DNA of 14,243 nt from JAKBCQ01 sp021807585 (GTDB taxonomy: Bacteria; Planctomycetota; Planctomycetia; Isosphaerales; Isosphaeraceae), in assembly GCA_027325115.1 (NCBI GenBank), contig DAHWFG010000658.1, positions 1 through 14,243 on the forward strand. The letters are read 5' to 3'. Each line of letters starts with the position of its first letter. The first letter of the stretch is position 1. Under the pieces are notes generated by a model that saw only the letters and a program-made list of their open reading frames with translations, had not been told where the DNA came from and searched no databases. Both the position numbers and the translations under genes were made by a program. Shown piece after piece: positions 1 through 7,643 of the stretch.

Positions 1-436
1 GAATCATTATGATTACAAATTTTGGAAGAATATCAAATCAATTGCGCGGCCGCCCTATTTCGCTTGAGGAGGCTGTGAAACGATCGAGGCGATTGTGGTT
101 CCAGGGAAGGTCGAGTTCCAAAATCGCCTTCATCCGAGCGATCAATCCGATCGAGAAATCAAAATAATCCGACCTAAAACGATTCGTGCATCAAGGCGTC
201 TATATTTTCATGCGCGAAACGATCCGGTTTCGGATCACAACCCGGTTGAAACACACACTCTCGCCTCATCCATGTCCGAGTTATCGAAGCGTCCATCCTT
301 TCCACGAAGCGCCCAGGAATCGAGAGTGCGATCGGCCTAATCATCCATACCTCTTGCCGCACGCCGGCGAGCTTGTACGATGGAGTCGTCTTCCGAATCC
401 GCCCTCGTTTGTGATACTCTCTCAAGGCGCCTGAAT
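1..436. other. Left-edge stretch without a supported gene
   Basis: No reading frame here has family resemblance, a ribosome binding site and a sensible start together. Two short plus-strand frames run in from the left edge and stop at about 66 and 167. The second contains PISLEEAVKRSRRLW and could be the tail of a gene outside the window or chance. The rest is upstream DNA of the esterase gene at 437. I see no convincing promoter: TGTGATACT at 410-418 resembles an extended -10 box, but it would put the transcript start on top of the AAGG at 424-427. Confidence 0.4.
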
Positions 437-1132
437 ATGAAGAAACCGGCAATCGTCGTGTTCGTTGTCCTTACCCTGCCGACGATGATTCCGCGGGCGT
501 TTTGCCAGGACTCTCCGCGCACCTACGCCGAGGCTCGCGACTACACGAGATGGGAGAAAGAAGTCGCGGCGTACGAGGCGTCCGATCGCCTCAATCCTCC
601 TCCCAAACGGGGAATCCTCTTCATCGGTTCCTCGACAATCCGGCTCTGGAAGACGCTCGCCGAAGACTTCCCGGATCACAAGGTGATCAACCGAGGCTTC
701 GGCGGTACCGAGATCGTCGACTCCACCCACTTCGCCGATCGCCTGATCTTCCCTCACGAACCCAAGCAAATCTTCCTCAGAGCAGGGGGGAACGACATTC
801 GCAATGGTCGGACCCCGCGGCAAGTGGCCGCCGATTTCGCCGATTTCGTTCGCGTGGTTCACGCCAAATTGCCCAAGACTGAAATCATCTACATAGGCGT
901 CAGCCCCGCGCCTTCGCGGTGGGGCGAATCGGACAAGTATCGCGAGTTGAACCGGCTTATCCGCGAGTCGGCGCTCGACCTGCCTCGAGTCGGCTTCGTC
1001 GACACGTTCGATATGGTTCTCAGGCCCGACTGGAGCGCCCGGACCGATCTTTTCGTCAAAGACGGCCTCCATTTCTCAGCCGAGGGATACCGTCTTCAAA
1101 CCGAGCGCATCAGACCGTTCCTCGCGTGGTAA
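437..1132 (+). CDS. Secreted SGNH/GDSL-family hydrolase (esterase/lipase-like)
   Basis: This 231-residue protein is an SGNH-superfamily hydrolase, expected to cleave ester bonds, for example acyl or acetyl groups on sugars or lipids. A hydrophobic segment at residues 4-19 and the AFC/QD boundary near residue 23 look like a signal peptide, so it probably acts outside the cytoplasm. All blocks are visible: GSSTIRLW (nucleophile Ser66), RGFGG (oxyanion Gly near 89-90), GGND (Asn119) and DGLH (Asp209, His212). The length is normal for a single-domain member. The start at 437 is preferred over an in-frame ATG at 380 because AAGG lies at 424-427 and the signal peptide begins cleanly there. The DUF1810 gene follows about 80 bases later on the same strand. 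The family call is firm; the substrate is unknown. Confidence 0.9.
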   Translation: MKKPAIVVFVVLTLPTMIPRAFCQDSPRTYAEARDYTRWEKEVAAYEASDRLNPPPKRGILFIGSSTIRLWKTLAEDFPDHKVINRGFGGTEIVDSTHFADRLIFPHEPKQIFLRAGGNDIRNGRTPRQVAADFADFVRVVHAKLPKTEIIYIGVSPAPSRWGESDKYRELNRLIRESALDLPRVGFVDTFDMVLRPDWSARTDLFVKDGLHFSAEGYRLQTERIRPFLAW

Positions 1133-1212
1133 TTGCTTGAATATGCTCGTATTGACGTTTGAATCGACGCCGCAACGCATTACGACAAACCGCAACTGAT
1201 CGGAGACCGCTC

Positions 1213-1665
1213 GTGCAGGATCAATCGATCGAAGATCCCCACGACCTCGGCCGCTACTTGAACGCACAAGCGGGCGTATATGATCATGCGCTCGCCGAGA
1301 TCGGGCGCGGCCGCAAGACTTCGCATTGGATGTGGTACATATTCCCACAATTCGACGGGCTCGGGTTCAGCTCGACGTCGCGTCGTTATTCGATCAAATC
1401 GGTCGCCGAGGCCGAGGCGTATCTCGATCACCCCGTACTCGGGACGCGCCTGGTCGCTTGCGTCGAGGCTGTCCTGGGCGTCGACGGTCGGACCGCGTTC
1501 GAGATTTTCGGCTCGCCCGACGACATGAAGCTCCAATCCTCCGCCACTTTATTCGAAAGAGTATCTCCGCCCGATTCGGTCTTCGCGCGGTTGCTCGACA
1601 AATATTACACGGGCGAACGCGACGAAAAGACGCTTCAGTTGATCGAAAAGCTACTGAAAGACTGA
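1213..1665 (+). CDS. DUF1810 family protein
   Basis: This 150-residue protein matches the DUF1810 family (sometimes labelled calpastatin in databases), whose biochemical role is not established to my knowledge. Family hallmarks follow in order: the opening DPHDLGRYLNAQ, then VYDHALAEIGRGRKTSHWMW, the FPQFDGLG turn, SSTSRRYSI, a HPVLGTRL helix and the IFGSPDDMKLQSSATLF core. The domain fills the whole protein, and no signal peptide or membrane segment is seen, so it should be cytoplasmic. I chose GTG at 1213 because GGAG at 1202-1205 sits seven bases before it and the family domain begins within ten residues. A TTG at 1159 in the same frame would add 18 residues rich in Arg with no family match. 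It lies close behind the esterase gene and may share its transcript. Confidence 0.87.
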   Translation: MQDQSIEDPHDLGRYLNAQAGVYDHALAEIGRGRKTSHWMWYIFPQFDGLGFSSTSRRYSIKSVAEAEAYLDHPVLGTRLVACVEAVLGVDGRTAFEIFGSPDDMKLQSSATLFERVSPPDSVFARLLDKYYTGERDEKTLQLIEKLLKD

Positions 1666-1852
1666 GCTGTGACGGTTTTCTTATTTTTTTATTACTAACT
1701 TTAGATGATCTATATGTATGATATTAGTAGATCGTGAATGATCCGGGGACGATCGTTTAATAAGATATTTGATCATCGTCACCTACAACTTGATTAAACA
1801 TGTGATCACGTATTGTACATAGCATATTAGCATAAGGTTACCAACGTGTGGA

Positions 1853-1999
1853 TTAGTCGATATTCATGCCGTAGGCCGCCCGTCCCGGGTAGATCGGCGA
1901 GTTGGAATTCGCGTAGGCGATCGCCGAATTTCGGATTGCGCCTGCGAGGTCGCGTCGTTGATCTGGAAAGAGCCGCCGCCGGATTCGGCGTCGAGAATA
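1853..1999 (-). pseudogene. Frameshifted C-terminal gene fragment, family unknown
   Basis: On the minus strand one frame reads LDAESGGGSFQINDATSQAQ from 1999. About 70 bases later a second frame reads NSAIAYANSNSPIYPGRAA and ends at a TAA at 1855-1853. Both stretches look protein-like and compositionally alike, and they join smoothly if one frameshift is assumed near 1930. I cannot name the family, and no start or upstream body is seen, so this would be only the last roughly 50 residues of a lost gene. It may equally be a chance open frame; confidence is low. Confidence 0.25.
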
Positions 2000-2172
2000 C
2001 ATGAGTAACTGTATGGAAACCTTCGGGTGACTGATTTAATTATGTACCGACACATTTTTGGGCGTCTGGATGCGGGAACCATAATGGAAAGCGTCGATTC
2101 GCATTATGTGACCGCGATCGTTCACGACGGCGAGCGCGATCCTCGCCGCGTCGAGCCGCCGGATCGAAAGCC

Positions 2173-2194
2173 CCTCGATCATGCTCGATCGAGG
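2173..2194. repeat. Perfect 8-bp inverted repeat
   Basis: CCTCGATC at 2173-2180 and GATCGAGG at 2187-2194 are exact inverted copies around a six-base loop. No T run follows on either strand, so a terminator role is not supported. It may be a structural or protein-binding site, or a by-product of the high GATC content here. Confidence 0.5.
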
Positions 2195-2422
2195 ATCGAC
2201 GTGGAAAGCAACGCGGTACAAATGAGCGGCGGTTTGCTAAAAGTATTCTTAATACTGTTACTTGAATACAGATGCCATCTGAACGGTGTTATTAATATAG
2301 GATTTATTTAGTTTTTATTTATCAAAAAGATTCCTTGGTCTTTTGGTCTTTCCATATTTGATATTTATGAATGTTGTGATCTCTCATTGATGGTATGCGT
2401 CGATTAAGCGGACTTCTTCAGG

Positions 2423-2946
2423 TTATCGAATGGGGTCGGATCCGCTCATCGCGACCGTCGTCGAACCGCTCAGAGCCGCGACTAGCCGGTTCCACGCGTC
2501 ATATACGAACGTCTGGCCGTTATCCGAGATCGTGTTCCCGTTGTTATCATATGTGGGCGCGGATCCGCCGGAAACAGTGCTTGTCTGATTTTGAGCGTTG
2601 AACGTACGAGTCGAAGGAGTTGATCCTTCGCACTCTTGGATTGATCGAATCGATCTTTTGGAATACCTGGCCGAGCATGTCGTAAGTCGTCTCGGTGACT
2701 ATCCCGCGGGGATCGGTGACGGATTGAACGTAACCCGCGGGAATGTATCCATAATTTGTAACAAGAGTCGTATCGGATGGCAAGGGGACGGTCGACGGAC
2801 GCGAGTAAAGCGTGTTTCCGTTGGTCCCGACGTTGACGGAGGCGATGAGACGATTCGCGGCGTCGTAATACGAAGCGGTGTTGTAAACGAGTGCCGGGAC
2901 GGATCCCGACGGTTCGGTTAAAAGGCGGACTGTGGATCCGAGATCT
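2423..2946 (-). pseudogene. RHS/YD-repeat protein remnant, frameshifted
   Basis: Read on the minus strand, this is a piece of an RHS (YD-repeat) protein, a family of large shell-forming proteins that often deliver or encapsulate toxins. One frame gives VRLLTEPSGSVPALVYNTAS and YYDAANRLIAS, then the YD-type motifs NYGYIPAGYVQSVTDPRG and TTYDMLGQVFQKIDS, down to about 2640. A second frame continues with STRTFNAQNQTSTVSGGSAP, TYDNNGNTISDNGQTFVYD and AWNRLVA, then diverges and stops at 2425-2423. The junction near 2626-2642 is a frameshift, probably with a small internal deletion. The remnant has no start and lacks the core-closing end and any toxin tip. At its upstream end it abuts the tandem repeats at 2947. 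The family match is clear; the original size cannot be known from here. Confidence 0.82.
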
Positions 2947-3257
2947 AAATCCCTATGATTTCAGGGATTATGCGATGATTACGAAATCGGACGTCGGTCA
3001 ATTTCTGGGTGACTGCGTTCTGGGTTTAAATGCCTATGACTTCAGATTTTATGCGATGATTACGAAATCGGACGTCGGTCAATTTCTGGGTGTCTGCGTT
3101 CTGGGTTTATTTCTGGATGTCTGCGTTCTGGGTTTATGATTAAGAAATCGGACGTCAGTCAATTTCTGGATGTCTGCGTTCTGGGGCCATTAGAAACCGG
3201 AAGTCGGTCAATTTCCGGGTGTCTGCGTTCTGGGGTGCTGGGTGTCTGCGTTCTGGG
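2947..3257. repeat. Tandem repeat array, 81-bp unit and 15-bp core
   Basis: Two near-identical 81-bp units lie head to tail (2947-3027 and 3028-3108). They share TATGCGATGATTACGAAATC and then GGACGTCGGTCAATTTCTGG. Shortened copies follow. The core TGTCTGCGTTCTGGG occurs six times, starting at 3010 (with TGA for TGT), 3091, 3118, 3171, 3220 and 3243. The longer CAATTTCTGG/CCGG-plus-core block occurs at four of these. Copies become shorter and more degraded toward 3257. The 81-bp unit keeps an open plus-strand frame of 27 residues, but there is no ribosome site, so I do not call it a gene. The array starts exactly where the RHS remnant ends. Confidence 0.9.
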
Positions 3258-3417
3258 GTGCCCGGATGAGCGAGCCGACCGCGTTTTTGGCAACGAGGAG
3301 ATCGATTTCGGCTTGAGACATCTCTCAGGCTCCCGTCGAGAAACCGGAGGATGAGTTTGAGATATTCGGGATCCTTCACACTGATAATCGGATTCCGCCG
3401 GCATTGGTTTCGAGGAG
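3258..3417. other. Short spacer with possible coding remnant
   Basis: On the minus strand, a GTG at about 3379 opens KDPEYLKLILRFLDGSLRDV. In an overlapping frame, ATG near 3325 opens MSQAEIDLLVAKNAVGSLIR, which runs into the repeat array. Both look protein-like, and the way one hands over to the other suggests a frameshifted gene head. I cannot name the family. No intact gene is supported. Confidence 0.3.
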
Positions 3418-6400
3418 TTAACGAAGAAAACGTCTGATCGACCGGGTAGGGGCGCCACGACGAGCGAGATCGCTCAGACGTTGAAACGGACTCACAAAAA
3501 TGATTTTGGAAATCGAGGTCGCGAAGTCGGAATCTCCCAAGTAGCTCGATTGAAAGAACTTCCCTCGCACCTGGAAATAAGGACGATTGAAGACTGTAAA
3601 TCCATCGATTAGCCTCGATCTACCGACGATTTTTCCATTCAATTCGAGAGTCGACACGCCGGTAGGCCCTCCCTCCCCCGGTAGGGCCGCGGTAACGGTG
3701 TCAATCAATTGAACATCATATCGTGATCCAATGGGAATTATTCGAGCGACAAGATTGTTCACGGTTTCATCCTTGGCGACGGATTGGAGCAACCGAGCCG
3801 ATACCGAAGGAAAGAAGTCGAGACTTCCGCCATAATAGACGGTGAGAGGCTGAGATTGACCAACCGCGCTGAAGCGAACCGGTATGGTCAAGCTTCCATC
3901 GATAAGATTGCCTTCGCCGAGCAAGGTTGATCCGCGATAGAAGCTTACGAAGCCCGATGGAATTTGAGGGGTTGCGTACTGGGGATGGACCGACGCGGTC
4001 AGATCGACGACTTCCCCAGCCACCGACGGATCAATCGAACTCGTCAATGAAACATTGGTTCCATTAGGATTGAGATCAACAATTCTGTACGAGGTTGGGC
4101 TCGAATTCGAAGAACCGATAAAGTACGAATTCCCAGAGTATTCGGCGACGAGATATTGGATGCCCGTGGGGATCTCGGTCGTCGTCAAGTTTGCGACGCC
4201 TTCGACAAGCGACGCCGATCCCAAGTACAACGAATTCGCGTAAAACGATACCTCTCCCGTCACGGGACCCAGAAACGCGATCGGGTTGTTCACCAATGCG
4301 GTCAGTGTAATCTTTTGTCCGTAAACGAGATGGTAGTAGGGATTAGTATCCAACGAAGTGGTAGTGCTCACTTGTCCCGAGTATATATTTAAAGGTACCG
4401 TGTCTTGTGAGCCGTAGTTGGAATCTCCACTGTAAATCGCGGAAATTGAGTCGATTCCTGGAACCAATTTTGAAGTATCGACTAATACCGATGCGATGCC
4501 GTCGAGAATCGAACCTTCACCGATTAACGCGGATCCGGCGAAAAACGAAACGGTACCCGACGGATAGGCGATACCGGGAGTCGGAGTGGATGTGGGAATC
4601 ACCTGCGCCGAAATCGTGATGGGACGACCGGCGACGACTTGTAACGACGACGCGTCGAGCTGGAGATTCACGCTCCCGAGATAAACCGTGAAGTTCGCGA
4701 TCGTGTTCGATGCGGCTGTATAATTCGCGTCGCCATTATATGTTGCGGTGACGTTATACGTCCCTATCGGAAGTTGATAAGTCACGAGGTATGCGCCGCC
4801 GTTTGATAGTGCGACCGTGCCGATAACCGTCGTTCCAGCGGTTAGGGTGATTGAACCCGTGGGCCCGGCCGCCGCGTTATACGGCGCCTGAACGAGAAAT
4901 TGGAAGGTGCTCCGCAGCCCATACGCGGCTTCAGGCACATGTTCAAATATGACGGTTGGATCGGCCTTGGACACGATCACATTCGCGGTGCTTGAGACGC
5001 TCGCGTTGAAATCGGCGCCTGCGTAGAACTGCGCCGAGATGTGATGTGTCCCGGGCGCAAGGGTGGACGTGCTGAAAATCGCCGAGCCGTTGATCGCCTC
5101 AACGGTTCCAAGCAACGCGGCGCCGTCGTAAAAACCGATCAAGCCCGCCGGAGTAACGACGCCGGGAGCCGTCGCGGCGACCATCGCCGTGAAAGCGACA
5201 TCTTGTCCATAAACGGAGGATACCATTGACGATTGAAGATTCACTTGTGTATCGGCCGCGGCGACCGATAACGGGATCGAATTGGAACTACTTGCCGAAT
5301 TGAGGGAATCTCCTTGATAGACCGCGACGATCTGATCCGTTCCGACCGGGATATCCGTCGCGCCGTTCAAAATCGCTTGCGATCCCGAAATCGTGGCCGA
5401 TCCCAGGAAGGTCGTCGCCGAATAAAAATCGACGGTCCCCGTCGGAGACGGCGAATTCATCGCGGCGATCGAGGCGGTGAGAGTCACGGGTTGACCGAAC
5501 ACCGCCGAGTAAACCGATGAAGCGACGCTGATCGTCGTCAGATTCTTCGTGGTGAGTACGACGTCGTTACGATTGACGCCCCCTTGATAAGTGATCTCGA
5601 ATCCGATCGATGATCCCGGGTTCGTCGGCGCGACGACGTAGCCCTCGGCGAGTCCCTGGAAAGCCCCGCCTATGGGATTTCCGCTTTGATTATCAATGAT
5701 ATAAAACGATGAGCCGGCGGTCGGCGTGTAACCATTAGCGAGAGTTATTGAGAGATTCGTCGACGATAGAACGACGATTCCTTGACTAACCACTTGTCCA
5801 AATGACGACGCGCTATTGAGCGTGAGGTCGAAGTTCGTCGATCCTGATGCTGCTCCCGAAGAACCGAGCGATAGCCCCTCGGTTTGAATCACTCCCGAAC
5901 CGGGAGAGGAGAGATTTCCGAGTGCGAGCGTTCCGCCGGTGGAGTTCACTTCAGCCGCCGATCCCGAACCTCCAAGCGTCGCTCCCGATGCGACCGTTAT
6001 CGACGTGCCGGGAAGCGAATCGTCGAGCTCGAGCGTTCCCTGCTCGACGGCGATCGATGAACTCGGCGGAAGCACACATAACGGGCCTACGACCATCGTT
6101 CCCGCGCCCAATTTGTCGACGGTCGGTAAAATCCCCGAGGCGTCGACGATCGTTGCGTTGAGAATGAGTCCGGGATTCGCGGCGCTTCCACCGTCGACCT
6201 TAAATCCCATTCCGCCGGCGTACGATTGGAGACGACCGGTGATCATTGAAGTATTCGTGGAATTGACATAAACATCACCGCCGATAAAGAATAAAATTCC
6301 CGATCCTGTCGCTAAATTCCCTCCGTCCAAGAACAGCACGTCGAGGTTGTCGACGTTGCCGTTGAGATTGAACGTTCCATTCGTATCGACCGTAACCGTC

Positions 6401-7086
6401 GCGCCTTGATACAACTGGTACGGCGCCTCGTCGATCACCGCCGCGGAGTGAGTTCCGTCGCCGATTGTGATTTCATAAATGGAACTCATGTTCGTATTGT
6501 TAGAAGTTTGCTGATCGAGTTCCAAAACGCCCGAATTCACATTCACCGTATTCAAGTCGGAATACCCCAGAATTCCGGATAACACGAGCGTTCCACCGCC
6601 GTCGAGTGTCAGATTCTTGGCAGCGAATACGCCGGATGATGTGGTCCCTCCGCTTAATACCAACGACGTCGACGAATCGACGGTGACGGGTGCGCTACCC
6701 AGCTCGACGAAGTTCGAAATCGTCGTAATTCCCGAGGTCGCGGTATCGGTAATTCCCTGCGCAAGAGTCAATCCGGTTCCAGATAAGGAGTAACCCGGCG
6801 CCTCAATCGTGATCGAGTTGAAAGTCGTCGAAATCGAAAAATCATTGATCGCGGACTTGTTGACGGCCGAGGCTGGAAAGACAAGATCGGCGCCCGATGT
6901 GGGGGCCGCCCCCCCCCAATTCGCCGGATCGGACCAGTCTCCGCTCGCACCATCACCCGACCATGTGAAGGTTGAAGGCGTCAGCCGCGATTCAAGTCGT
7001 TCCAGATATGAAATGACGAATCGTTTGTTCTTCCTTGACATCATCGAATTCGGACGAACAACACACATCAGTCTTAGATTAATCAT
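3418..7086 (-). CDS. Giant secreted beta-helix and Ig-like repeat protein
   Basis: This 1222-residue protein is a surface or extracellular protein of planctomycete type. Residues 28-38 read LERLESRLTPS, resembling the LEPR-XLL-type N-terminal tag of such proteins. Residues about 39-512 are Gly/Ser/Thr/Asn-rich beta strands with autotransporter-associated (PATR-like) motifs such as DKLGAGTMVVG near 325 and a closing NRNDVVLTT near 506. From about 517 to the end are seven Ig-like repeats of roughly 95-100 residues (Big_3_5 type), each with VYGQ/VAGxP, GxVxFY and YxGDxNY-like signatures; the last is the most divergent. The C-terminus is basic with no visible anchor. It probably serves adhesion or cell-surface structure. 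The start at 7086 has a weak AGG ten bases upstream. ATG at 7041, giving MSRKNKRF before the tag, is a plausible alternative. A nine-G run falls at residues 57-60. Confidence 0.88.
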   Translation of the reverse strand: MINLRLMCVVRPNSMMSRKNKRFVISYLERLESRLTPSTFTWSGDGASGDWSDPANWGGAAPTSGADLVFPASAVNKSAINDFSISTTFNSITIEAPGYSLSGTGLTLAQGITDTATSGITTISNFVELGSAPVTVDSSTSLVLSGGTTSSGVFAAKNLTLDGGGTLVLSGILGYSDLNTVNVNSGVLELDQQTSNNTNMSSIYEITIGDGTHSAAVIDEAPYQLYQGATVTVDTNGTFNLNGNVDNLDVLFLDGGNLATGSGILFFIGGDVYVNSTNTSMITGRLQSYAGGMGFKVDGGSAANPGLILNATIVDASGILPTVDKLGAGTMVVGPLCVLPPSSSIAVEQGTLELDDSLPGTSITVASGATLGGSGSAAEVNSTGGTLALGNLSSPGSGVIQTEGLSLGSSGAASGSTNFDLTLNSASSFGQVVSQGIVVLSSTNLSITLANGYTPTAGSSFYIIDNQSGNPIGGAFQGLAEGYVVAPTNPGSSIGFEITYQGGVNRNDVVLTTKNLTTISVASSVYSAVFGQPVTLTASIAAMNSPSPTGTVDFYSATTFLGSATISGSQAILNGATDIPVGTDQIVAVYQGDSLNSASSSNSIPLSVAAADTQVNLQSSMVSSVYGQDVAFTAMVAATAPGVVTPAGLIGFYDGAALLGTVEAINGSAIFSTSTLAPGTHHISAQFYAGADFNASVSSTANVIVSKADPTVIFEHVPEAAYGLRSTFQFLVQAPYNAAAGPTGSITLTAGTTVIGTVALSNGGAYLVTYQLPIGTYNVTATYNGDANYTAASNTIANFTVYLGSVNLQLDASSLQVVAGRPITISAQVIPTSTPTPGIAYPSGTVSFFAGSALIGEGSILDGIASVLVDTSKLVPGIDSISAIYSGDSNYGSQDTVPLNIYSGQVSTTTSLDTNPYYHLVYGQKITLTALVNNPIAFLGPVTGEVSFYANSLYLGSASLVEGVANLTTTEIPTGIQYLVAEYSGNSYFIGSSNSSPTSYRIVDLNPNGTNVSLTSSIDPSVAGEVVDLTASVHPQYATPQIPSGFVSFYRGSTLLGEGNLIDGSLTIPVRFSAVGQSQPLTVYYGGSLDFFPSVSARLLQSVAKDETVNNLVARIIPIGSRYDVQLIDTVTAALPGEGGPTGVSTLELNGKIVGRSRLIDGFTVFNRPYFQVRGKFFQSSYLGDSDFATSISKIIFVSPFQRLSDLARRGAPTRSIRRFLR
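6909..6917 (-). repeat. Nine-base G tract inside the surface-protein gene
   Basis: Nine consecutive C on the plus strand give nine G in the coding strand, covering the end of Trp57 through Gly58, Gly59 and the start of Ala60 (ANWGGAAP). The frame is intact with nine. A gain or loss of one base would shift the frame after about 60 residues and silence the protein. Runs of this length are classical slippage sites in phase-variable surface genes of other bacteria; whether this one varies is inference. Confidence 0.6.
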
Positions 7087-7643
7087 TGATTCATACCTAA
7101 GGTAACGGAACGGGACGCCTTCTATCTAACCCAACAATCGCTCAGTCATTCATTCGCTCGATCCGTTGCAACCGAATCGGATGGCTCAAAGTGAAGGACA
7201 CGAACGATAAGGACGGACGAACTTTTGCGTTTTCTTTAGTTTACACGAAATCGTTCCGTTCGCCATTCCTGTCGCTTATAATAAACATTTTGCGTCAAGA
7301 AGCACAGGAACGATCGGCGATTACGATCGTTCCCAATTGAATCGGAAACGCCGTCTACACCGACTGTATCGATCAATGAATCGCTGAGTGTACTTGAACA
7401 CGACACGTTTTATTCCGCCGAGACGTTGAATGATCTCGTTTCGGTTAACGTTTGGGTTGAGAACGCCGCCGCGAGCCTACCTCATGTGGAGAGCGTGACG
7501 GTGTTCTGCGCGTGATCCGTTTCGCCGGTCTTCTGGCGATCATATCGGCGTGCAGACCGGCGTGCGTAGAGTGGAGATGTGGCGCGGTTGTTTAGAGTCT
7601 TCGTCCGTCATTTCTACGCGAGTGCGCGCAAATTTGACGTGCG
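7087..7643. other. Intergenic region upstream of the surface protein
   Basis: This stretch must hold the promoter of the minus-strand surface gene, but I cannot place it with confidence. It contains a perfect inverted repeat at 7307-7333. A plus-strand frame running to a stop near 7515 includes SVLEHDTFYSAETLNDLVSV and VWVENAAASLPHVESVTVF, which looks protein-like, yet has no start, ribosome site or family I know. No gene is supported. Confidence 0.4.
7307..7333. repeat. Perfect 10-bp inverted repeat
   Basis: GGAACGATCG (7307-7316) and CGATCGTTCC (7324-7333) are exact inverted copies with a seven-base loop, able to form a strong hairpin in RNA or a dyad in DNA. It lies about 220 bases upstream of the surface-protein start. 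No T run follows on either strand, so an operator or structural role is as likely as a terminator. Confidence 0.6.

Larger units (their letters stand above)
1666..2422. other. Decayed, partly AT-rich intergenic region
   Basis: No intact gene is supported. Composition swings sharply: 1673-1860 and about 2225-2400 are AT-rich islands with long T and A runs, whereas 1860-2215 has the GC-rich, GATC-rich texture of local coding DNA. That middle part holds a minus-strand broken fragment (1853-1999), a short minus-strand frame at 2036-2221 containing IEGLSIRRLDAARIALAVV that I do not recognise, and a perfect inverted repeat at 2173-2194. The T-rich run at 1676-1693 just after the DUF1810 gene could help end its transcript, but I find no strong hairpin before it. 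Confidence 0.5.

Noticed and set aside
422..1072. Long minus-strand frame opposite the esterase gene
   Set aside because: It is a shadow of the plus-strand gene, with Arg/Asp-rich antisense composition and no family match, whereas the plus frame has all SGNH blocks.
2036..2221. Minus-strand 61-residue frame with LSIRRLDAARIALAVV
   Set aside because: Reads like local coding DNA but has no known relative, and its start lacks a ribosome site. Kept only as part of the decayed region.
2891..3139. Plus-strand open frame across the tandem repeats, with a 27-residue repeated peptide
   Set aside because: No ribosome binding site or family match. The frame is open because the repeat period is a multiple of three, and it overlaps the RHS remnant at its start.
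2947..3257. CRISPR array
   Set aside because: Copies are adjacent or nested with irregular spacing and no unique spacers of even length, and no cas gene is nearby.
7360..7515. Plus-strand protein-like frame ending in PHVESVTVFCA
   Set aside because: It has no start codon context or ribosome site and no recognisable family; a frame of this length is not surprising in this composition.
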